Origin: a virus
Length of the DNA stretch: 28,320 nt
Virus record (IMG/VR): IMGVR_UViG_3300025435_000063
Location: 1 to 28,320 of that record
Strand: one strand, 5' to 3'
The notes under the pieces: generated by a model
Databases searched by the model: none
Seen by the model: the letters and a program-made list of their open reading frames with translations, nothing else
What the model was told of the DNA's origin: nothing
In this document: positions 14,438 through 25,337 of the stretch, piece after piece
How the letters are laid out: every line of letters starts with the position of its first letter
Position numbering within the stretch: position 1 is the first letter of the stretch
Program-made: the position numbers and the translations under genes

Positions 14438-14904
14438 TGAGTACTACAACATCTAGTAGCACCACCACAGTGCCAACAAGTCAATTTAATGCTCTTTTGT
14501 CGCAAGCCCAAGGTGGCGCTGGCAATATTTATGCCAACATGGTTACAAAAACCAATACCACTTCTACAACACAAACATCACCTCAAGATATTGAGGGACT
14601 TGTAAACGCTACAATGCAATCACTTCTTGGCCGTAATGCCACACCGCAAGAAATTCAAACCTATGGTCAAGAATTGCTTGCTGCTGAGCGACAAAATTTT
14701 GGCACATTTAATGAAACAACCACCTATGGACCAACAGGTAAGCGTGCTGACATTACTGGCGGACAAGTAAGTTCTGGTGTAGATCCACAAACATTCTTGC
14801 AAACCATTATTCAAAACACTGGTGAAGCAAGGCAATATTATGCCATCAATAACTACATGGGTGCTTTACAATCCCTGACCGACCAATACAGAGGACCAAT
14901 GTAA
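14437..14904 (+). CDS. Putative virion protein with LLGRxxTxxE motif, 155 aa
   Basis: The first 50 residues are Thr/Ser-rich and probably flexible. The middle, DIEGLVNATMQSLLGRNATP then EIQTYGQELLAAERQN, reads as a helical domain; LLGRxATxxEIxxY resembles the small helical repeat found in virion proteins of several phages and in DUF4214-like domains. The C-terminus has ARQYYAINNYMGALQSLTDQY. Both ends overlap the neighbours as TAATG, so it is coupled to the 1574-aa and 635-aa proteins and probably works with them. Confidence 0.65.
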   Translation: MSTTTSSSTTTVPTSQFNALLSQAQGGAGNIYANMVTKTNTTSTTQTSPQDIEGLVNATMQSLLGRNATPQEIQTYGQELLAAERQNFGTFNETTTYGPTGKRADITGGQVSSGVDPQTFLQTIIQNTGEARQYYAINNYMGALQSLTDQYRGPM

Positions 14905-16811
14905 TGGCTACTGATAAACAATCACAATACAATCAACTTGCTTGGGAACTTGAACAGTTAAAGCAAGAGTATTATAATCAAGGTGGCACTGGTCAAATTG
15001 GCGGCGGCAATCTTCTTGCCGAAATGGAATTTAAACAAGGTTCTGGTGATGTACTTGCTCAGATCCAAAAAATTCAGTCTCAAATGGCAAAGATGGAGCC
15101 TAGCCTACCTGGCAACCCACAGGATTATATTCAGGCTCCAATCAATGTTCAGAATTATTCTGATGAATTGACATCGCTTCTTAACAGCGGTGTGCCACAA
15201 ACAGACCCTCGCGCACAGGCTTTAATTGCTGACATTAAACAACAAAATGCTTTGATTAAGCAACAGCAAGATTACAACACTCAATTGCAATCATTGCATG
15301 GTAGCGCACAAGATTACATCAAGTCTCAAAAAGGTCTTCAGGCTACAGAGCAATCTACCGATCAGCAAATTGCGTCTTTAGAAAAGCAAATAACTAAATT
15401 ACAAAATCAAAAAGTTGTAGATGCTGCCAACGGCAAAGATACATCTGCCATTGATAAGCAAATTTCTTCTTTGCAAGCACAAAATCAGAAAGCGCAAGTA
15501 CAGTACTTTAATGCTAAATCTGAATTAACCCCACTAGGTGCAGAAGCGGCAGCAAATTCTGCCAATGCTTTAGAGCAAAGCCAAGTTCGCAATCGTACTG
15601 CCGAACAAATTACTGGCGTTGCAACACCGCCTAAAACTAAGTCTGATGCAGGTGCTGGCGCGGGTGCTGGTGGTGGCGCAGGTGCTGGATCTTCAGGTGC
15701 GGGTGCTGGCGGTAGCACAAGCGATACTGGCTTTAATCAACTTGACCAATATGGTCAACCAATCTTTACAAAAGTAAATCAAACTGGCCCAGAAAGCCTT
15801 ACGCCAGTTTCGCCAATGGATGCCACAGCAAGTGGACCTTTAACCGTTAATGACCAGTTGGCAAAATTGGCAAAACAATACGGTGCATTTGGTGCCATGG
15901 CACTTGCTAATCCTTGGATGCTTAACATTCTCAACGAATCTGTTAACGCTAAAGGCGGAGCATTACCAACTCAAGCATTTATTGACAAGATCCAAGCAGA
16001 CCCACGTTGGGCGCAAATGGGTCAAAGCATGCAAAAAGCCAATGAAGATTTTTATGGCAGCGGCGGAGCAGCATGGTATACCCAATATGATGCTACTTGG
16101 AAAGCAATGTATAACAGCGCTGTTTCGCAAGGTCTTGACCCATCGGCTCTTGGCCCAGAACTTAAGCCTTCAGATACAGCAGGTATTACAGCAGCGTTTA
16201 AAGATACTAATAATCCAGTAACAACATTGCTTAATACTTATTATGATGACCCACAAACTTTAACAGCAAATCTTGATAAATTTGTTGCAACACATGCCAA
16301 GATTGCTTACAATCCTGCCAGCGGTACGCCACAAGGCGCAATTGCTGCAAATATTTCAAACTTAAAAAGCACATTGGCTGATTATGGAATGTCTGGCACA
16401 TACACAGATGCTCAATTGCAAGACTATGCTCAAAAGATTCAGGGCGGCATTTCAGGATATGATTTAGATAGTTTCAAGGCTCAACAACAACAAAACGCTA
16501 TCAACACATATAAGCCATTTGCAGAACAACTAAAAAGCGGACAAACTGTTTCTCAGATTGCAGCACCGTATATGACAACACTTACTGGTCTGCTTGAAGT
16601 GCAACCTAGCGATGTAACGCTTGGCTCAAATACTGGATATGGCAAGATTATATCTGACGCTTTGCGTGGCGATGCAAACGGAAATGTTATTGATCCGCTT
16701 TCCTTTGCCAATACTGTTCGCCAGCAACCACAGTGGCTTAATACTAAGAATGCTCAATCAACATTGCTTGGCAATGCTAACGCGATTATTCAGAAGATGG
16801 GACTTGGTTAA
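14904..16811 (+). CDS. Putative internal virion protein, coiled coil plus Gly/Ala linker, 635 aa
   Basis: Three parts can be seen. Residues 1-210 are coiled-coil (LAWELEQLKQEYYNQ; IASLEKQITKLQNQKV). A Gly/Ala linker follows at about 247-272 (GAGAGAGGGAGAG). The remaining 360 residues are a helical region with WMLNILNESVNAKGG, DPRWAQMGQSMQKANEDFYG and DATWKAMYNSAV. The layout fits an elongated structural or ejected protein. The start and stop overlap neighbouring genes by a single base. No enzyme motif is seen. Confidence 0.65.
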   Translation: MATDKQSQYNQLAWELEQLKQEYYNQGGTGQIGGGNLLAEMEFKQGSGDVLAQIQKIQSQMAKMEPSLPGNPQDYIQAPINVQNYSDELTSLLNSGVPQTDPRAQALIADIKQQNALIKQQQDYNTQLQSLHGSAQDYIKSQKGLQATEQSTDQQIASLEKQITKLQNQKVVDAANGKDTSAIDKQISSLQAQNQKAQVQYFNAKSELTPLGAEAAANSANALEQSQVRNRTAEQITGVATPPKTKSDAGAGAGAGGGAGAGSSGAGAGGSTSDTGFNQLDQYGQPIFTKVNQTGPESLTPVSPMDATASGPLTVNDQLAKLAKQYGAFGAMALANPWMLNILNESVNAKGGALPTQAFIDKIQADPRWAQMGQSMQKANEDFYGSGGAAWYTQYDATWKAMYNSAVSQGLDPSALGPELKPSDTAGITAAFKDTNNPVTTLLNTYYDDPQTLTANLDKFVATHAKIAYNPASGTPQGAIAANISNLKSTLADYGMSGTYTDAQLQDYAQKIQGGISGYDLDSFKAQQQQNAINTYKPFAEQLKSGQTVSQIAAPYMTTLTGLLEVQPSDVTLGSNTGYGKIISDALRGDANGNVIDPLSFANTVRQQPQWLNTKNAQSTLLGNANAIIQKMGLG

Positions 16812-18196
16812 TGGCTAGCGCTAAATTAACAGAAGACAATACAGTGGTGCCTGCTGCCAAAAAAACAACCACAAAATCTACACCAGTGCAGTCTGGTCCA
16901 CCAGATCCATCGCAGGTAACATTTAACCCAAATGCAACAACTGTTTCTTCTAGTTCGCCTTTAAATTACCTTACTGGAGCAGCATATGCTTCTGAGGTAA
17001 AACGCGAACAATCAAATGCTATTCTTGATGCAGCAAAGGCTAAAGTAACAGCAGATGTTGCCGCTGGACTTAATCCAACCACAACCATTACTAATGCTAG
17101 CGGAGTAAAAACGCAAGTTGCTGGCCCTACTTCTACAACACCATCAGGTGGCGCAACCAGCGGTTCTAATCTTACTAGCGGAACAAATCTTACAAGCCCT
17201 GTAAGTCCTACAGGCCCTACAGGCCCTACAGCGGCGCAAGCAAATGCTGCCGCTCAGGCAACAGCACTTCTTGAAAGTTATGGTTTAGGTTCAGGCGTTG
17301 GCGCAGGTATTACTTCGCTTGCTCAGGCTGGTCTTGATTCAACAACCATTACCAGTATTTTGGATAGTCCAGATCCTATGACTGCTATTAACGGTTTAGG
17401 ATTGCAAGGCACGCAATTGTCTAGCGCAACAAACCTTGTTTCTCAATGGCAACAGCGTTTTGTTGGCAACCAAGCCCGTATTGCCGCTGGTCTTACTCCG
17501 CTTGATCCTGCTACATATATTGCTAATGAGCAGTCATACAAGCAGGTTATGACAATGGCTGGCATTCCAAATAACAGCCCGTTGATGCAAACATCCTATC
17601 TTGGCAACCTTATTGGTGCAGATGTTTCTCCAGCAGAAGTTAAACAGCGTGTAGATGCTGCAACTGCTGCAGTGCAAAATGAAGATCCAGCGGTTATTTC
17701 TCAATTGCAATCGCAGTTTGGTCTTAGCCAATCAACCATTGTTTCGCACCTTCTTGATCCACAAGTATCTGCGCCAATTGTTCAACAGGAATATCAAGCA
17801 GCAACAATTGCCGCTGAAGCAGCCCGTGCTGGTGTAGCCATTACCGTTGGTAATACAGGTGGTAATACACAGGCTGGTGGATATGTCAACCAAAACGGTT
17901 TGCAAATGGGCTTAGCCGCACAAGGCGTTACACAGGCTCAGGCAGCGCAAGGATTTAGAACAATTGCTGAAGAACAGCCAGCACTGCAATCAATCGCTGA
18001 GCGATATGGTGCAGGTGTGGCAGGACCAGCAAATGTTGGTCAAGCACTTGTTGCATCCACATTTAATACCACAGGTGCCGCTGCTGCTCAACAGCAGATC
18101 AACCGCCTTACAACTGCAGAAACATCCGCCTTTAGCGGATCTGCAGGTGCTGCCACAGGCAGCCTTGGCCTACGAGATATTAGCGGCCTAAGTTAA
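16811..18196 (+). CDS. Putative internal virion protein, helical, Ala/Gln-rich, 461 aa
   Basis: The first 140 residues are Ser/Thr-rich and include a short collagen-like run (GPTGPTGPT). The remainder is helical with many Ala and Gln: ALLESYGLGSGVGAGI, LDSTTITSILDSPDP, YKQVMTMAGIPNNSPLMQTS and AAEAARAGVAITV. Similar sequence style to the 635-aa product and coupling of all four genes suggest one complex. It is the last gene before the scaffold, from which it is separated by 124 bases, so the unit may end here. Confidence 0.65.
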   Translation: MASAKLTEDNTVVPAAKKTTTKSTPVQSGPPDPSQVTFNPNATTVSSSSPLNYLTGAAYASEVKREQSNAILDAAKAKVTADVAAGLNPTTTITNASGVKTQVAGPTSTTPSGGATSGSNLTSGTNLTSPVSPTGPTGPTAAQANAAAQATALLESYGLGSGVGAGITSLAQAGLDSTTITSILDSPDPMTAINGLGLQGTQLSSATNLVSQWQQRFVGNQARIAAGLTPLDPATYIANEQSYKQVMTMAGIPNNSPLMQTSYLGNLIGADVSPAEVKQRVDAATAAVQNEDPAVISQLQSQFGLSQSTIVSHLLDPQVSAPIVQQEYQAATIAAEAARAGVAITVGNTGGNTQAGGYVNQNGLQMGLAAQGVTQAQAAQGFRTIAEEQPALQSIAERYGAGVAGPANVGQALVASTFNTTGAAAAQQQINRLTTAETSAFSGSAGAATGSLGLRDISGLS

Positions 18197-18320
18197 ACAA
18201 GATCCGTCACTAAAGACCAGCATAGATGACGCGTATTAAGACTGGTAGTAAGAGCCAACACTCCTTCCCCTGGGAAATGTTGAGGCTTACGCAAATCCGA
18301 CAACGAAAGGGAGTGCCGAA

Positions 18321-18806
18321 ATGGCAAACCAATATCAAGATGATGAAGACGACTTGGATCTGGATACAGAGATTCAGGCAGATGGCCCAGCAAATCTCCG
18401 CAAGGCTTTAAAGCGTGCAGAGAAAGAAAAGAAAGAATTGGCTGAGCAACTTGCTTCGATCCAATCCGATCTTCGCAATCGTTCCGTAAAGGAAGTATTG
18501 GCAACGAAAGGTGTACCTGACAAGGTAGCCAAGTTTATTCCTGGCGACGTAAGTACGCCAGAGCAGGTTGACGCATGGCTTACTGAGAATGCCGATGTAT
18601 TCGGTTTTCAACCAGCAAATGCAGAGTCTGCTCCTACCGATGAAGCGCAGGCAGCAAATCAGGCAGCGTATCAACGCATCAATGCCGCAACCCAAAACGC
18701 ATCAACACCATCACGCGACGCAGACCTTATGGCCAAAGTCGCAGGTGCAAAGTCAATTGACGAACTGAATGCCCTGACGGGTCAGATCAGCCAGCGTCGT
18801 CGGTAG
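18321..18806 (+). CDS. Capsid scaffolding protein
   Basis: The scaffold guides capsid assembly and leaves before or during packaging. The product is 161 aa with a very acidic start (DDEDDLDLDTEIQADG), a helical coiled-coil (LRKALKRAEKEKKELAEQL at about 26-44), and a Gln/Ala-rich tail ending RRR. The middle VKEVLATKGVPDKVAKFIPG with the following WLTENADVFG is a typical scaffold signature in actinophages. It lies directly before the major capsid gene. AAAGGGAG seven bases before the ATG supports the start. Confidence 0.85.
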   Translation: MANQYQDDEDDLDLDTEIQADGPANLRKALKRAEKEKKELAEQLASIQSDLRNRSVKEVLATKGVPDKVAKFIPGDVSTPEQVDAWLTENADVFGFQPANAESAPTDEAQAANQAAYQRINAATQNASTPSRDADLMAKVAGAKSIDELNALTGQISQRRR

Positions 18807-18853
18807 CACTTAACCCATCCAACGCACAAACCTTATAGAAAGAAGGTGACACA

Positions 18854-19891
18854 ATGGCAAACGCATATACAGATACATCGTCTGGCTCGCTTGGTACCTC
18901 ACTCGTCCAAACAGCCTATGACCGATATGTCGAGTTTGCACTTCGTGCTGTCCCTCTTATCCGCGATGTCGCAGATAAGCGTCCAGTACAACAGGCTATG
19001 CCTGGTTCTTCAGTAGTATTCCAGATCTACACAGATCTATCACCAGTTACTTCTGCATTGTCAGAAGACGTTGATCCAGATGCTGTAGCACTTGGAAACA
19101 CAACACCAGTTACCGTTTCACTCAATGAATACGGTAACGCTTCACTTGCAACACGCAAGTTGGAGTTGTTCAGCCTTTCAGACGTTGATCCTGCAATTGC
19201 AGACATCATCGCCTTTAACATGGCTGACTCACTTGATACAACTGTTCTTAACACCCTTGTTGGTGGACCAAACGCAATTGCTAAGGTCAACGGTGCTATC
19301 GTTTCAACATACGCTGGTTCATACACCAACGGAACAACACAAGCCTCAATCAAGAATACAGACGTAATCTCAGCAGCAATGGTTCGTACCGCAGTTGCTA
19401 AGTTGCGTGCTAACAAGGCTGTCCCACGTCAAGGCGAATACTACTGGTGTGGTATCCACCCAGAAGTTTCATACGACCTACGCTCAGAAACTGGCGCAGG
19501 CGGATGGCGTGATGACCATAAGTATTCTGAGAACGGTGCTTCAGAATTCTGGCCAGGTACAATCGGAACATACGAAGGCGCAATGTTTGTTGAGTCTCCT
19601 CGTTTGTTCAGCGCTACCGACGGTACAGGTGCTGGTTCATCTTCAGGTACTTTTGGTACTTCTTCATATGTCAACGCTACAGGTGGCGTACGTGTATTCC
19701 GTACACTTGTTGCTGGTAAGCAAGCACTTGCAGAAGCAGTTGCCGAAGAACCACACGTTATCTTCGGACCAATTGTTGATAAGTTGATGCGTTTCCGTCC
19801 AATCGGTTGGTACGGTGTACTCGGCTGGAGCCGTTACCGTGACGCCGCATTGGTTCGTCTCGAATCAACATCTTCAATCCACAACTCATAA
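18854..19891 (+). CDS. Major capsid protein
   Basis: This 345-residue protein forms the shell. The sequence DRYVEFALRAVPLIRDVADK, then PGSSVVFQIYTDLSPVTSAL and LNEYGNASLATRKLELFS, corresponds to the order of elements in HK97-fold capsid proteins of the N4 gp56-like type (helix, beta hairpin, then the NEYG strand and a spine helix with NMADSLDTTVLN). A position right after the scaffold, a strong AGAAAGAAGG site and a downstream hairpin fit a highly expressed capsid gene. The family assignment within HK97-like is from memory. Confidence 0.9.
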   Translation: MANAYTDTSSGSLGTSLVQTAYDRYVEFALRAVPLIRDVADKRPVQQAMPGSSVVFQIYTDLSPVTSALSEDVDPDAVALGNTTPVTVSLNEYGNASLATRKLELFSLSDVDPAIADIIAFNMADSLDTTVLNTLVGGPNAIAKVNGAIVSTYAGSYTNGTTQASIKNTDVISAAMVRTAVAKLRANKAVPRQGEYYWCGIHPEVSYDLRSETGAGGWRDDHKYSENGASEFWPGTIGTYEGAMFVESPRLFSATDGTGAGSSSGTFGTSSYVNATGGVRVFRTLVAGKQALAEAVAEEPHVIFGPIVDKLMRFRPIGWYGVLGWSRYRDAALVRLESTSSIHNS

Positions 19892-19901
19892 TTGAGTAGT
19901 T

Positions 19902-19936
19902 GTTGCCCGCCCTCGCACGTGGGGGCGGGTGGCAAC
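19902..19936 (+). terminator. GC-rich hairpin after the major capsid gene
   Basis: CCCGCCC (19906-19912) pairs with GGGCGGG (19923-19929) across ten bases, and flanking GTTG can extend the stem by wobble pairs. It lies 10 bases after the capsid stop. There is no T-run, so it may only reduce read-through or protect the 3' end of the capsid message and raise capsid yield over later genes. Confidence 0.55.
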
Positions 19937-19953
19937 GCCCTTGAAAGGTAGCC

Positions 19954-20214
19954 ATGACATACATCTTTAAACCACCAACGGTGGAAGAAGCACCAGCAGG
20001 TTTTAGCCGCTTATTCTGGCGCTTTAGAATTGCTCGTGGCGATAGCATCTTGGTTTACGGCACAGCCATTGTGCGTGAGCGTACGCCAGGTGTAGATGAA
20101 ACACAGGCAGCAGACTACTGCTATTTGGGTGGACATGAATATGTCATCACCCCAGTCGAATATAACATTCTTGTCAATGGTGGTTATGGCCAGTACATAA
20201 CCACAACAGCATAG
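19954..20214 (+). CDS. Small virion protein, 86 aa
   Basis: The product starts MTYIFKPPTVEEAPAGFSRL and contains FWRFRIARGDSILVYG and YLGGHEYVITPVEYNIL. It reads as a small beta-rich protein. Similar short proteins follow the capsid gene in many phages, and may be minor head or fibre-base components. GAAAGG before the ATG supports the start. I cannot name a family with confidence. Confidence 0.7.
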   Translation: MTYIFKPPTVEEAPAGFSRLFWRFRIARGDSILVYGTAIVRERTPGVDETQAADYCYLGGHEYVITPVEYNILVNGGYGQYITTTA

Positions 20215-20222
20215 GAGACACA

Positions 20223-22261
<2,039 letters not shown>

Positions 22262-22273
22262 TAAGATTGCGCT

Positions 22274-23350
22274 ATGGTCAAGATAGCAACCTACTCAATA
22301 TGTAAGAACGAATCTAAGCATATCCTACGGTGGGTTGAGGCAACGAAAGATGCCGACTATCGCATAGTAGTAGATACTGGATCTACCGATGGTAGCCAAG
22401 ATATGCTACGAGCATTGGGTGTAACTGTTCATCAGATTCACCTTAACCCATTTCGCTTTGATGTGGCTCGTAACACAGCCTTATCACTCGTACCAGAGGA
22501 TGCCGATGTCTGTCTTATCTTGGATATGGACGAAGTGCCAGAACCGACTTTCTTCAAAAAGGTCAGGAAAAAATGGATACCAGGTTCACATCTTGGCTGG
22601 ATCAGCATGGATACTGGGCAAAAATGGGAGAGGGACAGGCTTCACTCAAGGTTCGGTTGGTACTGGAAATATCCATGCCACGAAGTGCAATTGTGGTACG
22701 GGGAAGGCAGTACACGAGATTGCGATATCCGCAATGCCGTCATCCAACACCTACCAGACAATAGTAAATCCAGAGGACAATATCTAACGCTGCTAGAAAT
22801 GGCAGTCAAAGAAAATCCTCAAGATCCACGCATGTGGACATATATGACTCGTGAGTATTACTTCCACCATAGATGGCAAGATGTTATTGACTCAGCGGAG
22901 AAACAAATACCGCTCAATGGTTGGGATGTAGAACAAGCCGCTGTCTGCCGATGGGCAGGTGAGGCTTGCCACCAACTGGGCTTGCATGAACAAGCCACCG
23001 CTTGGTATGACAAAGGCGTACAACTTCTTCCCCGTGAAGGCGAATCGTGGTATGGCGTAGCAATTGACGCATATCGTCGTGAGGATTGGACAAGGTGTTT
23101 AGATGCTTCTATTAACGCTTTGGAACGTCCTCGCTCCGTCCATTACTGCTACGAATCAGCGGTATGGGACTGGAAAGCCTATGACCTTGCATCAATCGCT
23201 GCTTACAACCTCAAGCATATTGACGAAGCAATAGTCTTTGCCGAGCAAGCCGTAAAGGGCAATGGCGAAGAAACAGAGCGTATCCAACGCAACCTTAACT
23301 TCTTTAGACAGGTGAAGAATGCCACATCAACACACAGTAAAAATCCTTGA
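22274..23350 (+). CDS. Family-2-like glycosyltransferase with C-terminal TPR-like repeats
   Basis: The enzyme would transfer a sugar from a nucleotide donor. The first half is a GT-A fold: TYSICKNESKHILRWVEA, DTGSTDGSQDML at 34-45, RNTAL, and the metal-binding DMDE at 84-87 within LILDMDEVPEP. The C-terminal half has helix pairs typical of TPR repeats (WAGEACHQLGLHEQATAWYD; WYGVAIDAYRREDWTRCLDA) that often bind the protein target. It follows the collagen-like fibre by 13 bases and overlaps the next gene by 32 bases. A target in the virion, possibly the Thr-rich collagen, is likely but unproven; host surface modification is the alternative. Confidence 0.88.
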   Translation: MVKIATYSICKNESKHILRWVEATKDADYRIVVDTGSTDGSQDMLRALGVTVHQIHLNPFRFDVARNTALSLVPEDADVCLILDMDEVPEPTFFKKVRKKWIPGSHLGWISMDTGQKWERDRLHSRFGWYWKYPCHEVQLWYGEGSTRDCDIRNAVIQHLPDNSKSRGQYLTLLEMAVKENPQDPRMWTYMTREYYFHHRWQDVIDSAEKQIPLNGWDVEQAAVCRWAGEACHQLGLHEQATAWYDKGVQLLPREGESWYGVAIDAYRREDWTRCLDASINALERPRSVHYCYESAVWDWKAYDLASIAAYNLKHIDEAIVFAEQAVKGNGEETERIQRNLNFFRQVKNATSTHSKNP

Positions 23351-23762
23351 CTGGGGCTTAGACGCTAATTACGACTCAGTACCAATCAAGTACGGTTGCA
23401 CCAAGTGCGACGATGTATTTACAGAAATTCCCAAGTACGAAGAAGAACCATCTGAACATTCCAAACATACAGAATATGTAGATGGCTGCTTTGGCTGCAA
23501 GGCCAAGACGCTAGAACTTTCCACAGGTGATGCCGCAAGCAATAAAGGCATGTCAACCAAGAAGTGGAATGCAGAACTAGATGCTTATGCAGATGCTCGT
23601 TCACAAGGCATCCAACCTGCAGGTACAACCATGAAGGCTGTAGCAGAGGCTAAAGAAGCCAGCGACAAACTAGGCACAGCATTTGATGCAGGCACTATGC
23701 CAGCAGCAGCAAAGATTACCAAGCAAAGCGCAAAGGTAATGAAAGAAACAGGAGCAATCTAA
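23319..23762 (+). CDS. Zinc-ribbon protein, 147 aa
   Basis: The first 60 residues carry CTKC at 27-30, two histidines (H47, H50) and CFGC at 57-60, a good zinc-ribbon pattern. The rest is helical, with MSTKKWNAELDAYADARSQG and AGTTMKAVAEAKEASDKLG, a stretch that I have seen in a family of actinophage proteins encoded near the structural genes. Function unknown. It starts inside the glycosyltransferase gene (32-base overlap) and its stop overlaps the next ATG. Confidence 0.75.
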   Translation: MPHQHTVKILDWGLDANYDSVPIKYGCTKCDDVFTEIPKYEEEPSEHSKHTEYVDGCFGCKAKTLELSTGDAASNKGMSTKKWNAELDAYADARSQGIQPAGTTMKAVAEAKEASDKLGTAFDAGTMPAAAKITKQSAKVMKETGAI

Positions 23763-23947
23763 TGGCAGCAGCAAAAAAGGGTATGGGCTTCGCAGCCGCT
23801 CAAAAGTCAATCGCTAAAAAGTCTGGCGTATCAATGGAGTCAGCAGGAGCAATCCTAGCCTCATCAACACGCAAGGCTTCACCAGCAGCAAAGAAAGCAA
23901 ATCCAAATCTCAAGAAGGTAGCAATGCCTAAAAAGGGTGGTAAGTAA
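23762..23947 (+). CDS. Small very basic Lys/Ala-rich protein, 61 aa
   Basis: The product has about a dozen and a half lysines and no more than one or two acidic residues (MAAAKKGMGFAAAQKSIAKK; SPAAKKANPNLKKVAMPKKG), so it should bind DNA or another acidic partner. It could be a DNA-condensing or decoration protein in the virion. The sequence is too simple for a family call. The start overlaps the preceding stop as TAATG, and only one base lies before the next start. Confidence 0.75.
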   Translation: MAAAKKGMGFAAAQKSIAKKSGVSMESAGAILASSTRKASPAAKKANPNLKKVAMPKKGGK

Positions 23948-23948
23948 T

Positions 23949-24077
23949 ATGTGCATGTCATGCGGATGCAATAACAACGCAGTTAAGGTAACTGGCAAAC
24001 TAGACGGTAAGCCAACTGCTACACCAGAAGGTTCTTACGAGGGCGTGGGCGGCACCGTCACATGGCCAAGCAAGTAA
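23949..24077 (+). CDS. Small Cys-rich protein, 42 aa
   Basis: The frame begins MCMSCGCNNNAVKV, with three cysteines as CxxCxC close to the N-terminus, then a Gly/Thr-rich stretch (GKLDGKPTATPEGSYEGVGG) and a closing WPSK. The cysteines suggest a metal site or a disulfide link. It starts one base after the preceding stop and overlaps the next gene by 16 bases. Too short for a family assignment. Confidence 0.6.
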   Translation: MCMSCGCNNNAVKVTGKLDGKPTATPEGSYEGVGGTVTWPSK

Positions 24078-24178
24078 AGGCTACTGGCCAAGCAAACCAA
24101 ATAACCACTAAGACAATTGTCATCGGTGGTAAAGAAATAAAAGTATTGGCACATCCAAGTTCAGCGAAAGGTAGATAA
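24062..24178 (+). CDS. Very small basic protein, 38 aa
   Basis: The frame starts MAKQVKATGQANQITTKTIV and ends PSSAKGR. It looks like a single beta hairpin (TIVIGGKEIKVLAH) with basic tails. The ATG overlaps the previous gene by 16 bases and the stop overlaps the next ATG by one base, as in the other small genes in this unit. Placement is the only support. Confidence 0.55.
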   Translation: MAKQVKATGQANQITTKTIVIGGKEIKVLAHPSSAKGR

Positions 24179-24441
24179 TGACTATACCCACCTTGCAATA
24201 CAGTCTTAACAGACTGGCTGGCACCATTGTCAACGGGGTACCAACCCTTGACGCACAAGGTGCAGCCAATGTTTGGGCTGGTACTACAACACCGCTGGAC
24301 TTGGAAGGTGCGCTTAACTACCTTTATTCAAAGCGCTTTTCTGCACCAAACTACAACACCGACATGCCAGGTATTTTAAATAAACTTGCTGGCACTTATG
24401 GCTTGGGCGAAGCCTTAGCAGCCTCACTGATAGCATCATGA
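24178..24441 (+). CDS. Hypothetical virion protein, 87 aa
   Basis: The product begins MTIPTLQYSLNRLAGTIVNG and has a helical middle (LDLEGALNYLYSKR) and C-terminus (GILNKLAGTYGLGEALAASL). I have no firm family, though proteins of this style (short N-terminal strand, a WAGTT turn, then helices with LNxLAGTxGxxxxxA) are often seen next to connector genes in phages. Stop and next start overlap as ATGA. Confidence 0.7.
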   Translation: MTIPTLQYSLNRLAGTIVNGVPTLDAQGAANVWAGTTTPLDLEGALNYLYSKRFSAPNYNTDMPGILNKLAGTYGLGEALAASLIAS

Positions 24442-25328
24442 CTCTATTTTCAGATTTAATTGACGAGACTGCTTTATCTCTGACAGGTTACACCAACCGT
24501 CAAGATCAGGCTACATATCTTACTGCCCCAATGGCAGCAACAGACCTAACCTTTCAGGTTGCCGATGGCACAGTGCTAACTCGTGGCTTGGTTGAGATTG
24601 ATGAAGAATTGATCTGGGTTGATTCTTTCGACCGTACCAGCAACACAGCAACCATTCCTGCCTATGGTCGTGGCTTTAGAGATACAACCGCTACAACCCA
24701 CACATCAGGTACACGGGTAACTGTTACTCCATCATTCCCACGCTCAGTCATTCGCCGCAATATTCAGCAGGCAATTGATGCTGTGTATCCAGATCTATTC
24801 GGCGTGTACTACACAACCTTTACATTCCAAGCAGCGGTTACAACCTATGTCTTGCCAGATGAAGCGGTAGATGTATTGGCTGCCTCATGGCAGACCATCG
24901 GCCCTTCTAAGGAATGGCTACCAATCCGCCACTATCGTGTAGATCGTACTGCTAACCCATTGGTATGGAACAGTGGTAAGACTATCTCGATTCGTGAAGG
25001 CATTATCCCTGGCCGTCAAGTCATGGTGACTTACACCAAGAAGCCAACCGTGCTTCAGCAAGATTCAGATGACTTTTCAATGACTGGCCTTGAAGATACT
25101 TGCCGTGAGGTAATTGTCCTTGGTGCCGCCTACCGTACCGCAATGTACCTAGACTTTGGTCGTGTACCTGCGCTATCTGCAGAAGCAGGCTCAATGGGTC
25201 AAGCCAATCCAATTGGCTCAGCAGTCAACATTGGCCGTGCTATCCAGAACCTTTATCAGCAACGGCTGCAAATTGAGATTCGCCGTCTCCAAGAGCAGTT
25301 CCCACCACGCACCCACTACACCTCGTAA
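24438..25328 (+). CDS. Probable head-tail connector / tail base protein, 296 aa
   Basis: Two parts can be seen. Residues 20-105 form a beta domain: ATYLTAPMAATDLTFQVADG, then LVEIDEELIWVDSFD and GRGFRDTTATTHTSGTRV. A helical part follows (FPRSVIRRNIQQAIDAVYPD; GLEDTCREVIVLGAAYRTAM; IGRAIQNLYQQRLQIEIRRL), with a beta insertion between. Connector proteins that sit under the portal show such helices. The position between capsid and fibre genes agrees. The exact family is not certain; a tail tubular protein is another option. Confidence 0.6.
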   Translation: MTLFSDLIDETALSLTGYTNRQDQATYLTAPMAATDLTFQVADGTVLTRGLVEIDEELIWVDSFDRTSNTATIPAYGRGFRDTTATTHTSGTRVTVTPSFPRSVIRRNIQQAIDAVYPDLFGVYYTTFTFQAAVTTYVLPDEAVDVLAASWQTIGPSKEWLPIRHYRVDRTANPLVWNSGKTISIREGIIPGRQVMVTYTKKPTVLQQDSDDFSMTGLEDTCREVIVLGAAYRTAMYLDFGRVPALSAEAGSMGQANPIGSAVNIGRAIQNLYQQRLQIEIRRLQEQFPPRTHYTS

Positions 25329-25337
25329 GGATAGTAA

